A DNA stretch of 64,000 nt from Brachypodium distachyon (taxonomy: Eukaryota > Streptophyta > Magnoliopsida > Poales > Poaceae), in the NCBI RefSeq assembly GCF_000005505.3, contig NC_016135.3, forward strand, positions 11,626,613 to 11,690,612. Direction: 5' to 3'. The notes under the pieces were generated by a model, which was given only the letters and a program-made list of their open reading frames with translations, was not told the DNA's origin and did no database searches. The translations under genes were made by a program, and so were the position numbers. Shown in pieces: positions 34,234 to 45,689 of the stretch; the first letter of the stretch is position 1, and each line of letters starts with the position of its first letter.

Positions 34234-34698
34234 ATGGCGACCGCTGACGGCCAGCCCCAGCCCGTCGCCACCGAGCCCTCCCCCTCCCCGGCTAAGCGCA
34301 AGCCAGACACCGACCCCGACCTCTCTCCTCTCGACCCGGCCCCGAAGGCCGCCCGCCTCGACGCCGACGAGGAGGCCGCCGCCGAGGCCAAGGCCCGGGC
34401 CGCTGACAAGGGGAAGGGTAAGATGGTGGTCGAGGAGGAGGACGAAGGCGACGAGGAAAGCGACGACGAGGACGAGGAGGTCGAGGAAGGTGGCGACGAC
34501 AGCGACGGCTTCTGCGAGGACCCCCTCACTGAGGTCGACCTCAACAACATCCTTCCCTCACGTACCCGCCGTCGTGCGGCTCCGCAGCCCGGGGCGTACC
34601 TGGTGCCGCCAGAGGAGGCGGAGGAGGACGATGACGACGAGGACGCCGACATCGGCATGGCTCCCGAGGAGGAGAGTGAGGGAGAAGAGAGCGATTAG
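34234..34698 (+). CDS. Small acidic nuclear protein, CHZ-like histone chaperone candidate
   Basis: One exon of 154 residues runs from the ATG in GCAATGGCGACC to TAG. The N-terminal third is Pro/Ala/Lys-rich with a possible nuclear signal (PAKRKPD). The middle is strongly acidic (EEEDEGDEESDDEDEEVEE). The next part, DPLTEVDLNNILPSRTRRRA, recalls the CHZ motif of H2A.Z-H2B chaperones, where an acidic stretch precedes a conserved D-x-x-N-I-x-x-x-x-R-T-R-type block. The end is acidic again. I infer a role in binding histones or other basic proteins in the nucleus; the family call rests on this short motif. The start has a good context, and a telo box precedes it. I see no repeats or stops. Confidence 0.75.
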   Translation: MATADGQPQPVATEPSPSPAKRKPDTDPDLSPLDPAPKAARLDADEEAAAEAKARAADKGKGKMVVEEEDEGDEESDDEDEEVEEGGDDSDGFCEDPLTEVDLNNILPSRTRRRAAPQPGAYLVPPEEAEEDDDDEDADIGMAPEEESEGEESD

Positions 34699-35411
34699 GG
34701 TCGCCGTGATGCTAACTCACTAGCCAATGCTTTCGTCTCGCGCTTGTGATGCACAGAAATGTTTGTATGAACTGTTTGCTTGCGGAAGTACAATATCTGC
34801 GCTGATTGCATCCAATTTAGGCCTTTAACTACTGAACTCATGAACTCATGTATTTCTGCATTTAATTTCTCAAGCATCGTCTAATTCCTATATCTTGTCA
34901 ATTATCTCTGTTGGTGCTTCTGGAATGTGTTTCTGTGATCTTATCTTGCTCACTAGATGGTTAGATATGTTCATATGCTGTGCTTGTCACTTGTTTCTGC
35001 ATGTGCATTGTGCTTCTGTGTTTGGAAGTTCTAGAAAAGGTATAAACATGTGTGTTTTTCTGTAATTCAATTGCAACCACGTATGCATCATCCTGATCTT
35101 TCTGTTTGGAGCTGTCATCAATGGTTTCAGTAGGGTGTCCTTTTATTGGTATGGTCTCAACTATCACTTAGGTTAGTTGCCTAGATCCTCTTACTCTACC
35201 TTTGTTCAATTAGATTTTGTTTTCTTTTACATTTAGCAAGGTCAAAGCATTTTGTACAGTATTACATGTTGTATTGGTGCATTTCTAAACAAGCTCAAGG
35301 GTTCAGCGTGTATAAACTAGTGTGTTGGAGTGAACCTTTATTGACGATGGATCCACATTGCATCTCTTGGACCTTGCTCCCATCAGTGCAGCTGTGTGGT
35401 GTGCTGCAGCT

Positions 35412-35883
35412 ATCCTAATTGTGCATTTCAATGTCAGTTTTCCTATTTATTTATGTTACTGTTAGCATTTTGTAATTATATTGGATTGAACATCGATACT
35501 GTTCAGATAGTTGTGTTCTTTTAACTTTTCAAATGCAAGGTTCGAGATCTATTCTACTGCTACAGTGGGTGGCTTTGTACCACATCTTTAGTACTTTAAT
35601 CCCCATAAGACTATAACTATCATTATATTTATATTCCTAACTTGATGATAGAAAGGATTGTGGTGCTCTTGATACTAATATAGACCGGCATTGCTTTTAC
35701 AGCAGCAGATATTGGCTTTAGTATCAGTTCTTTTAGGTCGTTACACGATACTGCAAATTTGTAAGAGAGAAAACTGCCATGGGCAGAAGGTGTTGTGAAG
35801 TCTGTCCTCACGCAAACCAGGCATGCAAGGTATGAAAACAAACACACATGTCCTAATTATGCATTTCAATGTCAGGTTTTCCA
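35412..35883. repeat. Short local duplication, about 440 bp apart
   Basis: TCCTAATTGTGCATTTCAATGTCAG near 35413 recurs as TCCTAATTATGCATTTCAATGTCAGG near 35852, followed by TTTTCC in both. Only the ends of this interval are the duplicated parts. Confidence 0.6.
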
Positions 35884-36461
35884 TGCATGGAAATATGAAA
35901 AGGAATACCAAATAGCACTTTGTCCCTCTAGCCTATGTTATGTTAGAAAGGCTGCATGTACAAGTAAAAGGAAACAGAGGAAGTACATGATATATTCCAT
36001 CGACGGTGAACTTCAAGCAAAACTAGTTTGACACTTTGACTCTCCTTCGGACAAATGATTTTAGATTTATCGGCATGGACTAGATTCTAGAATCTACATA
36101 CATATCATGGCAAACAAAGCCAGGTCATGATCATCTATCATGAAAATTATTATATGTTAAAAAAATTGCAGTCATGTCTCTGTCTAAATGAGATTGTTGA
36201 TATTAATTTGTCATCTGAAGTACGTTTTAAAGGATTTGTAATGTCTAGATTTTAATGTTTCAGGTCAATTGCAAATCTATGTGTTAGAACTATCAAAGCA
36301 GTTATCTGTTTATTCCAGTGAACTGGATTCTAGTTGGGGCCCTGGTATGTATCACTATTTGTGGCTAATTAATGTACTTGCAAAACCGACTCAGCTACTG
36401 ACCACTCAATAGTTGATGTGCTTCTATCCATTGCAGATTGCTCAGCCGTGGCCTGGGGCCA

Positions 36462-38715
36462 TATGAATAAAGCTCTTTCCTGGTGATGCATTATGCACAT
36501 GATTGAAATAGGGTCTACAGAATAAATTCCCCCCATGATATGCATTGTTTGAAAGATGGGAGTCAAGTTTTTGGTTTTTCTTGTTCTTTAGATAGAAAGA
36601 GAAAATCAATAAATACGGTCAAATAGTATTGTCTTTTTTTCTGCAAGAAAAATGGTGGTTGCTGGCCTACATATGATCCAACCTGCATTTACATGGATGG
36701 ACATGTTTCCTTTGGCCCCACTTCATTTTGCACTTTGATAATATGCCTCATATTGTGTGGGCATATGATCAAATTTGCCATGATAACTGGAGCTACCAAT
36801 GTAATTTGCAGTAATAATATGCCTATGTTTGAACTGTTAAATCAGTACCGTGCGATTTTAAGAGTTGTCAACAGTTATGCTGTCACATTGGTTGAACAAC
36901 TTACATCCCTCTTGTTTACATGAGTTCTAGTCGCGTTAAGGCGTTAACTTTCTGCTCAGGTAAAGCCTGTGCTGACATGTAGTTCTCTTATGATGCCCAT
37001 TATTTTCTGATCCTATTGTTTAGGAGATGTTTAGAACAGCTCCTGAAATCTAAGAATACTAGAAGTTCAGAGAAGTACGAAAGGTAGCTCTTGAATGGCT
37101 GTTCTGATATTCCAGGAGCTATGTATCTAATTATACAGATTTCATATTTCCATTTCTATTCAATGTGAGATAATTTAGAATCTTTGTTAGTTTTATTGCT
37201 GATGTGCAGTTATATTATGGTGTAGCTATTTATTGCTGCTGAGATCTGCTGTTCTGGTGAATTGGTATGATCCAAGTTTGTTGCTGAAGAATGGCTCCTA
37301 GCCGAGAAACACACACTGATGTGAATGCTATGCTCCCTAGTTATTTTATAGGTATTGTTTGTGTATTGCAGGTCCTTGGAATCAGAAACAGGGCATAATC
37401 ATTCTGCACTCACGTCAATCCACCTTCTTTTACCAACATATGGGGTGTTAAGACCTTTCTGCTCCTCTTTTTTTCACCAGCAGCAATTTCAGTGTTTTTT
37501 TACATGATGCTGGTAAAGTAGGTAATGCCAATACTGGGGGTCTGGGGCGTTGGTCAAGGCTGTCTTGAGAGCTGCCCCCCATGGGGGTGTTCCACAGGGT
37601 AAATAACTTAATCTTGTCTTCCTCAGAATTTACCAAGTATCTCACCTAGGTCCGAAAAACCCTCTGGGATTTCCGTTCACTGCCCCCATGGGGGTGTTCC
37701 ACAAGGTTCATAACTTTCTCTTGTCTTCATCAGGATTTACCAAGTATCTAACCTAAGTCCAAAAACTTATTTGGAACAAGTAGAGTTTTAGCTTGTTTTG
37801 AGTTTCTGGGTGGAGTAAGAAGAAGTCCTTCGTTATGAAGGAAAAGCCTAATAATCTCCCTCCTATTGCTGAAACTGAAACTAGGTCGTCCAATACATCA
37901 TTCCAGTTGTGTGAACATGGCTTTGTTTTCATAGTAGTGCCTTGTGTAATCAGTCAGTCTGTGTGTAGTCTACAGGTAAAGGACTAACATGCTAGCTTAA
38001 GATATCTAATTCCTGACACTGTCTTTTTTCACACTTAGCCACAGAATGCCATCTATTTGTTGAAATCTGCCGGATGCAAACTAAACTTCAAGAGTAACCG
38101 ACCCGGCCACAAAGTGGTGATCTTTCATTTGATTGAAGAAGAGACAGAGAGGATCATCACATCATCAGACACTCAATAGGCATGGCTGCTGATGCACTCC
38201 ACCAGTAAAGAACAGGACAACATGCTACTACATGACTAAAGGCAATGGGATGCGATGCCCTTTACAGCCAAGGCCCCTGTCCGTCTGTCTCAGCGGTCAG
38301 TTCCTGAATCTTGCCTGGCCCCTCCTATTACAAGCAGCAGTCTTTACATTAGTGGCTTCTCAATGTGCAGACATGAATGTCCCGTGTGTTTGCCATCTTT
38401 TCGTTGAACCAGCATTTATTCCCGGTAAACCGGCATTATTTTGCCTAGGGCCCTGCCATGTGTTCCTAGTTGATACGCTATCTATCCATCCATCAATCAA
38501 CACTTTCTTTCTCCCTCTTTTCCCCCTCTCTTTTTTGTGGCATTCCATCGATCTATCTATCCTTGGTTGATTGCTAGTAGCTGATTAAGAGATCAGTATG
38601 GACCAGAGATGAATAAAGCTTCGCTTTTTTCCTGGTGGTCCTTTGCCTGTGCACATGATTGGAACTGGGTCTCACAGAATAACTTCTTCCCCCATGTCAT
38701 GCTGCGTTTCAGCCA
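36462..38715. repeat. Two diverged copies of an about 100-bp segment
   Basis: The copies at about 36462-36560 and 38607-38715 share TGAATAAAGCT, TTTCCTGGTG, TGCACATGATTG, ACAGAATAA and CCCCCATG in the same order. The stretch between them is unrelated. Confidence 0.6.
37573..37780. repeat. About 105-bp tandem duplication, two copies
   Basis: Both copies start with CCCCATGGGGGTGTTCCACA and contain ATCTTGTCTTC or CTCTTGTCTTC, then GGATTTACCAAGTATCT or a close form. The junction is near 37680. Confidence 0.8.
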
Positions 38716-39646
38716 TCAGGATAGTGATCCCCATCCCCAGTCCTGCTCCTCTTGGGTGAAAAGGTGTGAGAGATGTGCATGTGTTTGCTGATATAAATGA
38801 TGTCATCTGTTTTGATGTGCTATTGAAAGGAGTTGAGCTGGATGGAGGAGGGTGATGATGGATCTGCATGCAAGCCTTGTGATGATGCTCGATCATCTCA
38901 GCATTTATCCAATTGGCCTGGCTCATGATTTTCTTTGAGGGTCATGATTTTCTTCTTCTGATAGCATATTCTGAGTCTATTTGGAAGGTCGACTGTTTTT
39001 GCGGTTAATATCGTTGAATTCTTTTTGTAAACAGTGTACACCCAGCTGCCAGTATATGTGCCTCCAACTTCCATTTCACCTGATTGGTGTGATTGAGTGC
39101 ATCTGGCATAAGGCCAAACATCCTCTTATTCATGGAATATCACAGGGTGCTACTACTAACCGCTAACTAAAGTATCATACGCAGTAGCAGCACCTTTCTA
39201 TGCGCCCTCTAGAGCTTTTTTCTTTAGCTCTGCAATTGATTGGTTAAGGTGTGTCAGGAACAGAATCTTTTTTATTTCTTAATCCTTGCTTGGAAATAAA
39301 AGTCTGCTTTTGGTCCATCAAATGTCCTAGCTAGGGGAGTAGAGGCAGAGGTTGCTGTGGATCTATGCATGGTAGGATCTCCCTTAGGTTAGTTGCAAAT
39401 GCACCATTATCTTAATGCTTATGGTTGGTATCAACTTAGCTACATTCTCCGTCTATTTTTTTTCCCCTCTCTGTCGCAACTTTCCTGCTTCCCATATTTT
39501 GGTGTGTTTTATCACTGCCACATGTGTGCATAAGTTAATCTTGTAGGCGGGGTAAAATAGTTACCTCAAGAAGGTAAGGTTAAGATAGAAATAATTTGAA
39601 GTGATGTTACAATACTTTGTTTTTGGCTTTCATTGTCAAATGTTTT

Positions 39647-39833
39647 CTCTGTTTCTAGATGTAAGAAGTTTTGTCTTTGTTATAAGTCAATTTTCTTAAA
39701 GTTTGATCAACTTTATAGAAAAATCTACCAACATTTATAACTCTAAATTAATTTTATTAAATATATCTTGATATATATCTTTATATTTTAGTGAGTTCAA
39801 AACCACGACAAGAATTTAGAATTGGAAGGAGTA
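39647..39833. mobile_element. Degenerate Stowaway-like MITE
   Basis: The right end GAATTGGAAGGAGTA and the left end CTCTGTTTCTAGATGTAAG are weak inverted matches, and the middle is AT-rich. The ends are too worn to be sure. Confidence 0.35.
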
Positions 39834-41570
39834 ATTATTTGATATTGTAGATATTATTTTATAAACTTGGACAAACTTGAAAACAAAAATTAATTTAAGA
39901 GAAAGCCAGGGCTTCCAACATTTAGGAATGGGGGTAGTCTTATCTCAAGATAAAGAAAATACCTAGTGGTGATTTTTCTTCCCCAACCTGTGAGCTCGCT
40001 GTCTCAATCTTCTACCAAACCCTACCGCGTGTCGTGTCTTCAGTAGGCCATACATATCGAAACAACAATTGGTTGTCCAGTAATATAAACAAATTAATTA
40101 GTGCAGAAGTGTGCGTTAATGTGTCAAAAAGTAAAGAAACAGGCACTAATTAGCAAATCGCTATAGGCTTACACTCCATTTGAGGCTCATGACTGAAAAT
40201 GCCTAGGAGAGATATTTTACAATTTTCGTACAGATAGCAACACTAGAGACAAAATGTGCTGACGCCAAGAAAACCGCCCTTTAATTAGGGCTCCTAGAGC
40301 CTATAGAAGGCAATGGCCATTCCTTACCAGCTAATGATGCTATCTCTCCATTCGAGATGGAGAGAGCTTAATTTGTACTTGCAAATTGCAATATACCTTC
40401 TTGTCAAGCATGGTATGCACATGCAGGGTGCTGCGCTGGCTTGGCAGCTGTGTGCGCCCGTGCTGACGCCGCCCCTAATCACATGCTCCCACGCCATCTG
40501 CCTGCTTTTGGTATTCTAATCATCCGCCCTCGCTGCCGGCCGTTCGCCTGCCAAACTGGTAGAAGATAGATGTGATGGCGGGCGACGCTATTCTATTGGG
40601 AATCCGAGGCGCGGCGCTGCGCTGCGTCGGGGCACCAAAATCACACTTGCGCGCAGCGGTTTGATCGCTGCCGAGCGCGCCGGCCTTGTAACCTGCGCGG
40701 CCTGCGTGCCCAGGGACATAAGTTATTAAAGTGTAAACCTCTCCTAACCTTGCTTTGGTTCGTATTCTAAGACTCGGGGTGGTGTGGGATTGTTGGATCG
40801 GTATCACGCGGACAACAAATGTTGGTGTGGAGTGTTGCTTGACGCCTCCTTGATTTCTATAGGACATGATTTGATTCATTCCAGTCCCCAGAATTGAATT
40901 CTTGTATTGCATAAAACTTTACATGTAGAAGTGCTTCTGAATACCAATCAACCGTATCAATTTTGGGCCACATAATTACATAACCTAATCAACTCTCTGT
41001 TGTGGCAAGGCCTATGGGAAGTGGTGTCGATAATTTCCGGATGGTTTCAGCACCAATCTTGTTTGTCATAGGTTACGATGAGAGGATTTTGACGTCAGGG
41101 AACCATCCATTTTAACTCCAACAAAATAGATGTTATATAAACATACAGTAAAAGTATGTTACACATTGTGGGGAGAGAGAGAGGAGGTGACGAGAAAAAT
41201 ATATTGGTAGCAATTCCAAAGCTAGAAGGATTTCGCTCGCCAAATCAGTGTTCTCCTTGATGGCTAGTGGCATTCCACGTTCCCATGGCGATCCTCATGA
41301 AAAACAACAAGATCCGACAAACCTTCATATGGAGAAAGAATGATTTGGATCAAGCGTCAAAATACCACTCCTTGATAAACCGGAGCACTATCTGTAGACT
41401 AAAACCCCTTAATACATTTTGTCAGCAGTTGTGTTAAATGGAACAGTTGTGCAGAATTTTTCGCTTAATTTTATAAGCGTGATGCTAACGAAGGAGGACA
41501 TACAAGGCTAGGTTGATTAGAACTTTTTTACCTTTGTTCGGCAAGCTGTTGGTGAAAACGAAGGGTACGC

Positions 41571-42770
41571 GACGGAGGGCTCATTTCCCCCCTTTTCATC
41601 TTCTCCCAGCCCCCTGCTACAGCTCCAAGTCCTCGAGCCGTGCCTCCGCCTCCTCTCTGGAGAGGGGGGGGGGGGGGTTGAGCCTGCTTTCTCCGGTGAT
41701 ATCTATATAAAGTAGTTGCCTTAGGAGAGTTTCCTAGAGGAATTTCAGCACCGGTTGCTCGTCAATCTGGTCGTTCTTGCCTTCGTCATCTGCATCGGGC
41801 TACCTAATCTGCACGGCAATGGTTCGACCTCCGATCTGAATTCCTTTTTCAATAAAAGCCTCTGTCTAGATATGGTTTCCTCTGTTGCCATGGATTTCAT
41901 GGTTGCTGGCGCTGGATCTACGACCCTTCCCGTAGTATCCAAAATAAATTCCTGCTTTCTTTCTCCTATGACTTCGCCAGATTTGTTCTCCACAAATCTT
42001 TATTCCTGGCGAGTTTGTTCTGATCTTACATCCATGATCGCCTTGAAGATCTTGTGGGCTAGTTTGGAGTTGGGGCATGATTTCTCTTTGAATCTCTTGT
42101 CCCCTTCTCACTGCTATTCGGTGATTCGCCTCCTTACAATCACCTGCATCGAAGTAGGACTAGTTCTGGTCGTTGCATCTGTGTTGTTGTTTGCCGCTGC
42201 TCCTCTCAACCTCCTGCTTGGAGGCCCGCGTCGCGGCTCCGGGGCATGGCCTTCAACATACAGATTTGGCGGCTCCATATAAACCTTCGTCTGGTGGTTT
42301 CAGCCCGTTGCAGGGGCAAGCTTCGGTTTCCGTCGCCGTCTAAGCTTACTCATTATGGTCTCTTGGTGTCAGAATCTCCTATTGTGGGTGCCGTGGCTCG
42401 ATCTTCCTCAACATCTCTTGCCTTGACTACTCTATTTGTTCCTCCGTGCTCGGAGGCAGGTAGTCATCTAGAAGGTGCTTCGTTTTGCCGGTGGCGGCCA
42501 ATTCTGTTGTTTGCCGACGGCGAGTTGAGCATCGGTCGGCAATGAAGCTTCCCGATGGACAGGTGGCCGGTACCATTTACCGGCGTGGCAGCTCGAGGAG
42601 GCGTTCAAGGTGTGTGGCGATCCGTCCTGTCGGCGTCTCCCCACGTGTACCTAAGGGTCTTGTTTGTAATTTTTAATTTTCTCACAGACCGGTTTGTACC
42701 TCGAGTTGTAATCCTGTGTAGGACTTTTGTCATGTTGTTTTTAATGAAGGAGGGCCCTTTAAAAAAAACC
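41571..42770 (+). mobile_element. Retroposed segment of 1.2 kb with poly(A) tail
   Basis: AAGGGTACGC at 41561-41570 and AAGGGTACAC at 42771-42780 flank the segment and differ by one base. The right end before the repeat is TTAATGAAGGAGGGCCCTTT, a run of eight A, then CC. A direct repeat plus an A-tail is the mark of LINE-driven retroposition. The left part is C/T-rich with a run of about 14 G near 41667. A plus-strand frame (about 41755-42282) is open, but I do not recognise it. It may be a processed mRNA copy or a non-autonomous retroposon. Confidence 0.6.
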
Positions 42771-42780
42771 AAGGGTACAC

Positions 42781-44725
42781 ATGACGGCACGGAGTACGTG
42801 CCCAGATTGCTGTGCCGCCGTCCGTCACATGTCAGCAACTCAGTATCATCCACGTGTCCAGCGTAGTCCAATCATAAAATTGACACCCAGGCCACACAAA
42901 AATGTTGTGCCATCAATCTCACGCTTGAGTGTGATGTTTTGGAAAACAAAACAATCGTTGTGATGGGACATTGACAACATCGGTATCCTTAATTAATTTG
43001 TTGGCGTTATGGTACGGTGTACTCCATTTTTTTAGCAAAATTGAAAGCAATATTTTCATACGTAGGTGCAGGGAAACAGGACATTGGACTACCTCATGCA
43101 TTTTCATATGTTTCCTCGTTAAAATTTTATATGACAAAGATTCAGTCGTGCAAGTAACTCCATCTAGCAAGAAAGCGTGGATGAATTATTTCCCCCCTAA
43201 AAGTACAAGGCCAATCGATCAACTTGGAAGATGGATAGGATATACCTACACGTGATTTTATTTCAACTTTGAATTTAGATCAAGTGCGCACATATTCGTT
43301 CCATGGCCTAACTCTCTCTTTGTATCGCCCGATTTGAAATTCCGAGACTTGCTGATACATGTACAAATTGAGCCCACACGAAAAACTTTTGCGATTAACC
43401 AGCAAACTTTTGCCATGCAAAATCACCAGCGATTACAATCCATCCAGAATCCAGATACACATTGATGGATTTTTTTTTTTGTTATTGGTGGTTGACGCTA
43501 TCTGTAATGAAAAGGACGGGCAGAAGGGGAGGGCTGACGGTGGTGATTGGACAAAGCACAGGGGAGGAGGAGGCTGAGGTCATTTTACCTGCCTGCCGCT
43601 GATACACATCCATCCATATGTTCTGATCAATCATCAGGGATTATTTATTATTATACTCTGGTGCAGTTGCTTGCAGCTAAAAATCACCGAGTCGAAGGAC
43701 GCAATTTAACAGTCGAGTGTGCTAGGCAGGAGTATATGACATGACCATTTGCGTTTCTTGGTTTTCATCGCTTTGGGGCACCAGCACGGTGCGTTCGCGA
43801 ATGGTGCTGCAGGTGATTTATACGTATTTTCAGGGAGCTTCAGCGATTCCTTCCTTCATTAGATAAAGATTTTGGTTTTGCTATGGGAAAGTTGCCTGTT
43901 TTTTTTGTTAGAGATCAGTTGACGTGCTGGCTACCCAACAACAGCATGTGGAAGAGAAGAGAGCGGGGATGGCACCCATATCTTAATCCAACAATTTCGG
44001 TGCGTCGGCTGAGATTTAAGCACTTTGCTTCAAAATCAAGCGCCTGAGACATAGCTATATCTTAAAAAATTTAGGACATATCTTGAGTTTGCTAAAGAAA
44101 CCAGCGGTAATAAAAGGGAAGCAATATTGAGATATCATGATCCTTCGAGGACGGGATTTGAAAAGAGACCAAATGTCTTAAAAAATGCGCAATATTACAA
44201 TAAAATCATAAAATATTTGCAAAGTCTAAAAAAGTGAAATATGATAATATGGATGTGTGTGCTTGTAAAGTTTCATAAAAAATCTCAGCTCTACAAAAGC
44301 AAAAAAATCTTTTACACGTAATTGTACATCTTTTCCCACCAAAATTACAAGCACGCAAAGGGTTTCGGCATTCATTTATGGGCTCTTTTTGCATATGTGA
44401 AAAAAATTGTTTACTTTTGGTGCACCTTTGAATTGGTTTTTCGAGCCATAGCTTATGGTTTCGTAAAATCCATACAAACTCCCTAATGCATTGGTTAGAT
44501 CCCAGCAACAAAATCTCTAGGCTATTGGGTGTTCTTGAACGTTAGGCTAATTTATATTATCAAAATTCATTTAATAAAGAGACGCAGACACAGATCCAAA
44601 AGAGTCGATAAAAAATGCACATCTAACAGCGATATATTACTTGTCTTAAAATTAATCAGAATAACTAACAATTCTTACGCACAGTTTCTGCGAGTTTATA
44701 CTCGTATCATTCATATATTCTTATA
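42781..44725. other. Intergenic stretch without a recognised gene
   Basis: AT-rich, with only short frames. Nothing with known motifs. Confidence 0.5.
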
Positions 44726-44842
44726 CTCCTCCTGTTTCATATTAAGTTGACTCAAGTTAGTCTAAATGTGAATATATCTATATACTCAAATACGTGTATA
44801 TATATATGGAATATTTCGACACTTAACATGAGACGGAGCGAG
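44726..44842. mobile_element. Stowaway-type MITE, 117 bp, in the TIR1 upstream region
   Basis: The ends CTCCTCCTGTTTCATATTAAG and CTTAACATGAGACGGAGCGAG (each judged over about 20 bases) are inverted repeats, with TA on both sides. It lies about 850 bp before the TIR1 ATG. Confidence 0.8.
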
Positions 44843-44989
44843 TACATGTGATTGTTCTGTTTAAAAACAATTCAACTGTTGATTCATCCTTCAAATCGGT
44901 CATGAAACTAGATTGAAGCTAAATTCGGAGGAGTCTAGTCTGGTGGGTTGCGATCTCAAGGAGCCAATCATGATAAGGCCGACTGCGAC

Positions 44990-45689
44990 GGTAACATGTC
45001 ACACGCCTCAGCAAAAATTCCCCATCTCGCTGCCGAGCGCCCCAGCAGGCCAGCCCCCCTCGCTCCGTCGCTCGTCTTCCTCCTCGCCCCATCCCGCTGC
45101 CGAGCGCCCCAGCCCCCTCGCCACCCCTCCTCCCCATCCCGCAGACGAGCGCCCCGCCCCAGCCCCCTAGCTCGTCTTCCTCAGCGCTCGCGCTCGCGCG
45201 TCCACCGCAGGTTGATCTCCCCTTCGATTCTCTCACTTTTGGGCAGAGAGATCTGGCCGGAGGGGTCGCAGTCCTCCCGCCTCATTTTGGCCAGTGTCCA
45301 TTCTGGGTTGGTTGGGGCTCGCATGCCTAAATCGGGTACGGATGACAGATGCAGTAACTGCTAATATCTTTTGAAGAATCTTTAGCTGCAGATCTGGAAG
45401 CCATTTTGTGCCCTTGCTTCAGTTGGAGCCCTGCTACATGAAGTGAATGATGCTGCTTTCTGGTATCCCCTTGCCATTGGTTGTTACTTGTGTTTGTTCA
45501 CCAAATCTGGCAGGAGGTGATCTGCCCAAGCCTTAGTTCCGTGCTCTGGGTAAATAAGGTGAAAGCTCCCAGCTCTTGTGTGTTGATTTCTCTGGATTTT
45601 TGAGTAACCTTGATAACCTGGAGGCCGCAAGGAAACAGATCCCACCCTGCAGCAGCTCTAGTAATAAGGTGGTACTAGGGGAAGGCACC
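44990..45689 (+). other. TIR1 upstream and leader region
   Basis: A C/T-rich block (45000-45230) and a possible leader intron acceptor (CCACCGCAG then GTTGATC near 45210) precede the ATG. The frame is open upstream of the ATG, but without an ATG start. Confidence 0.4.

Larger units (their letters stand above)
34699..41560. other. Long non-coding interval with local duplications
   Basis: No reading frame shows a known domain. The sequence is AT-rich and contains several internal duplications listed separately. Its left part may include the 3' leader and alternative 3' exons of the acidic protein gene; I cannot show this. At 40500-40740 there is a GC-rich island without a recognisable gene. 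Confidence 0.5.

Noticed and set aside
40500..40912. GC-rich island with a 130-residue minus-strand frame
   Set aside because: No motif, splice pattern or family resemblance.
41755..42282. 175-residue plus-strand frame with hydrophobic parts
   Set aside because: Not recognised; it lies in the retroposed segment and has no supporting motif, so it is not called as a gene.
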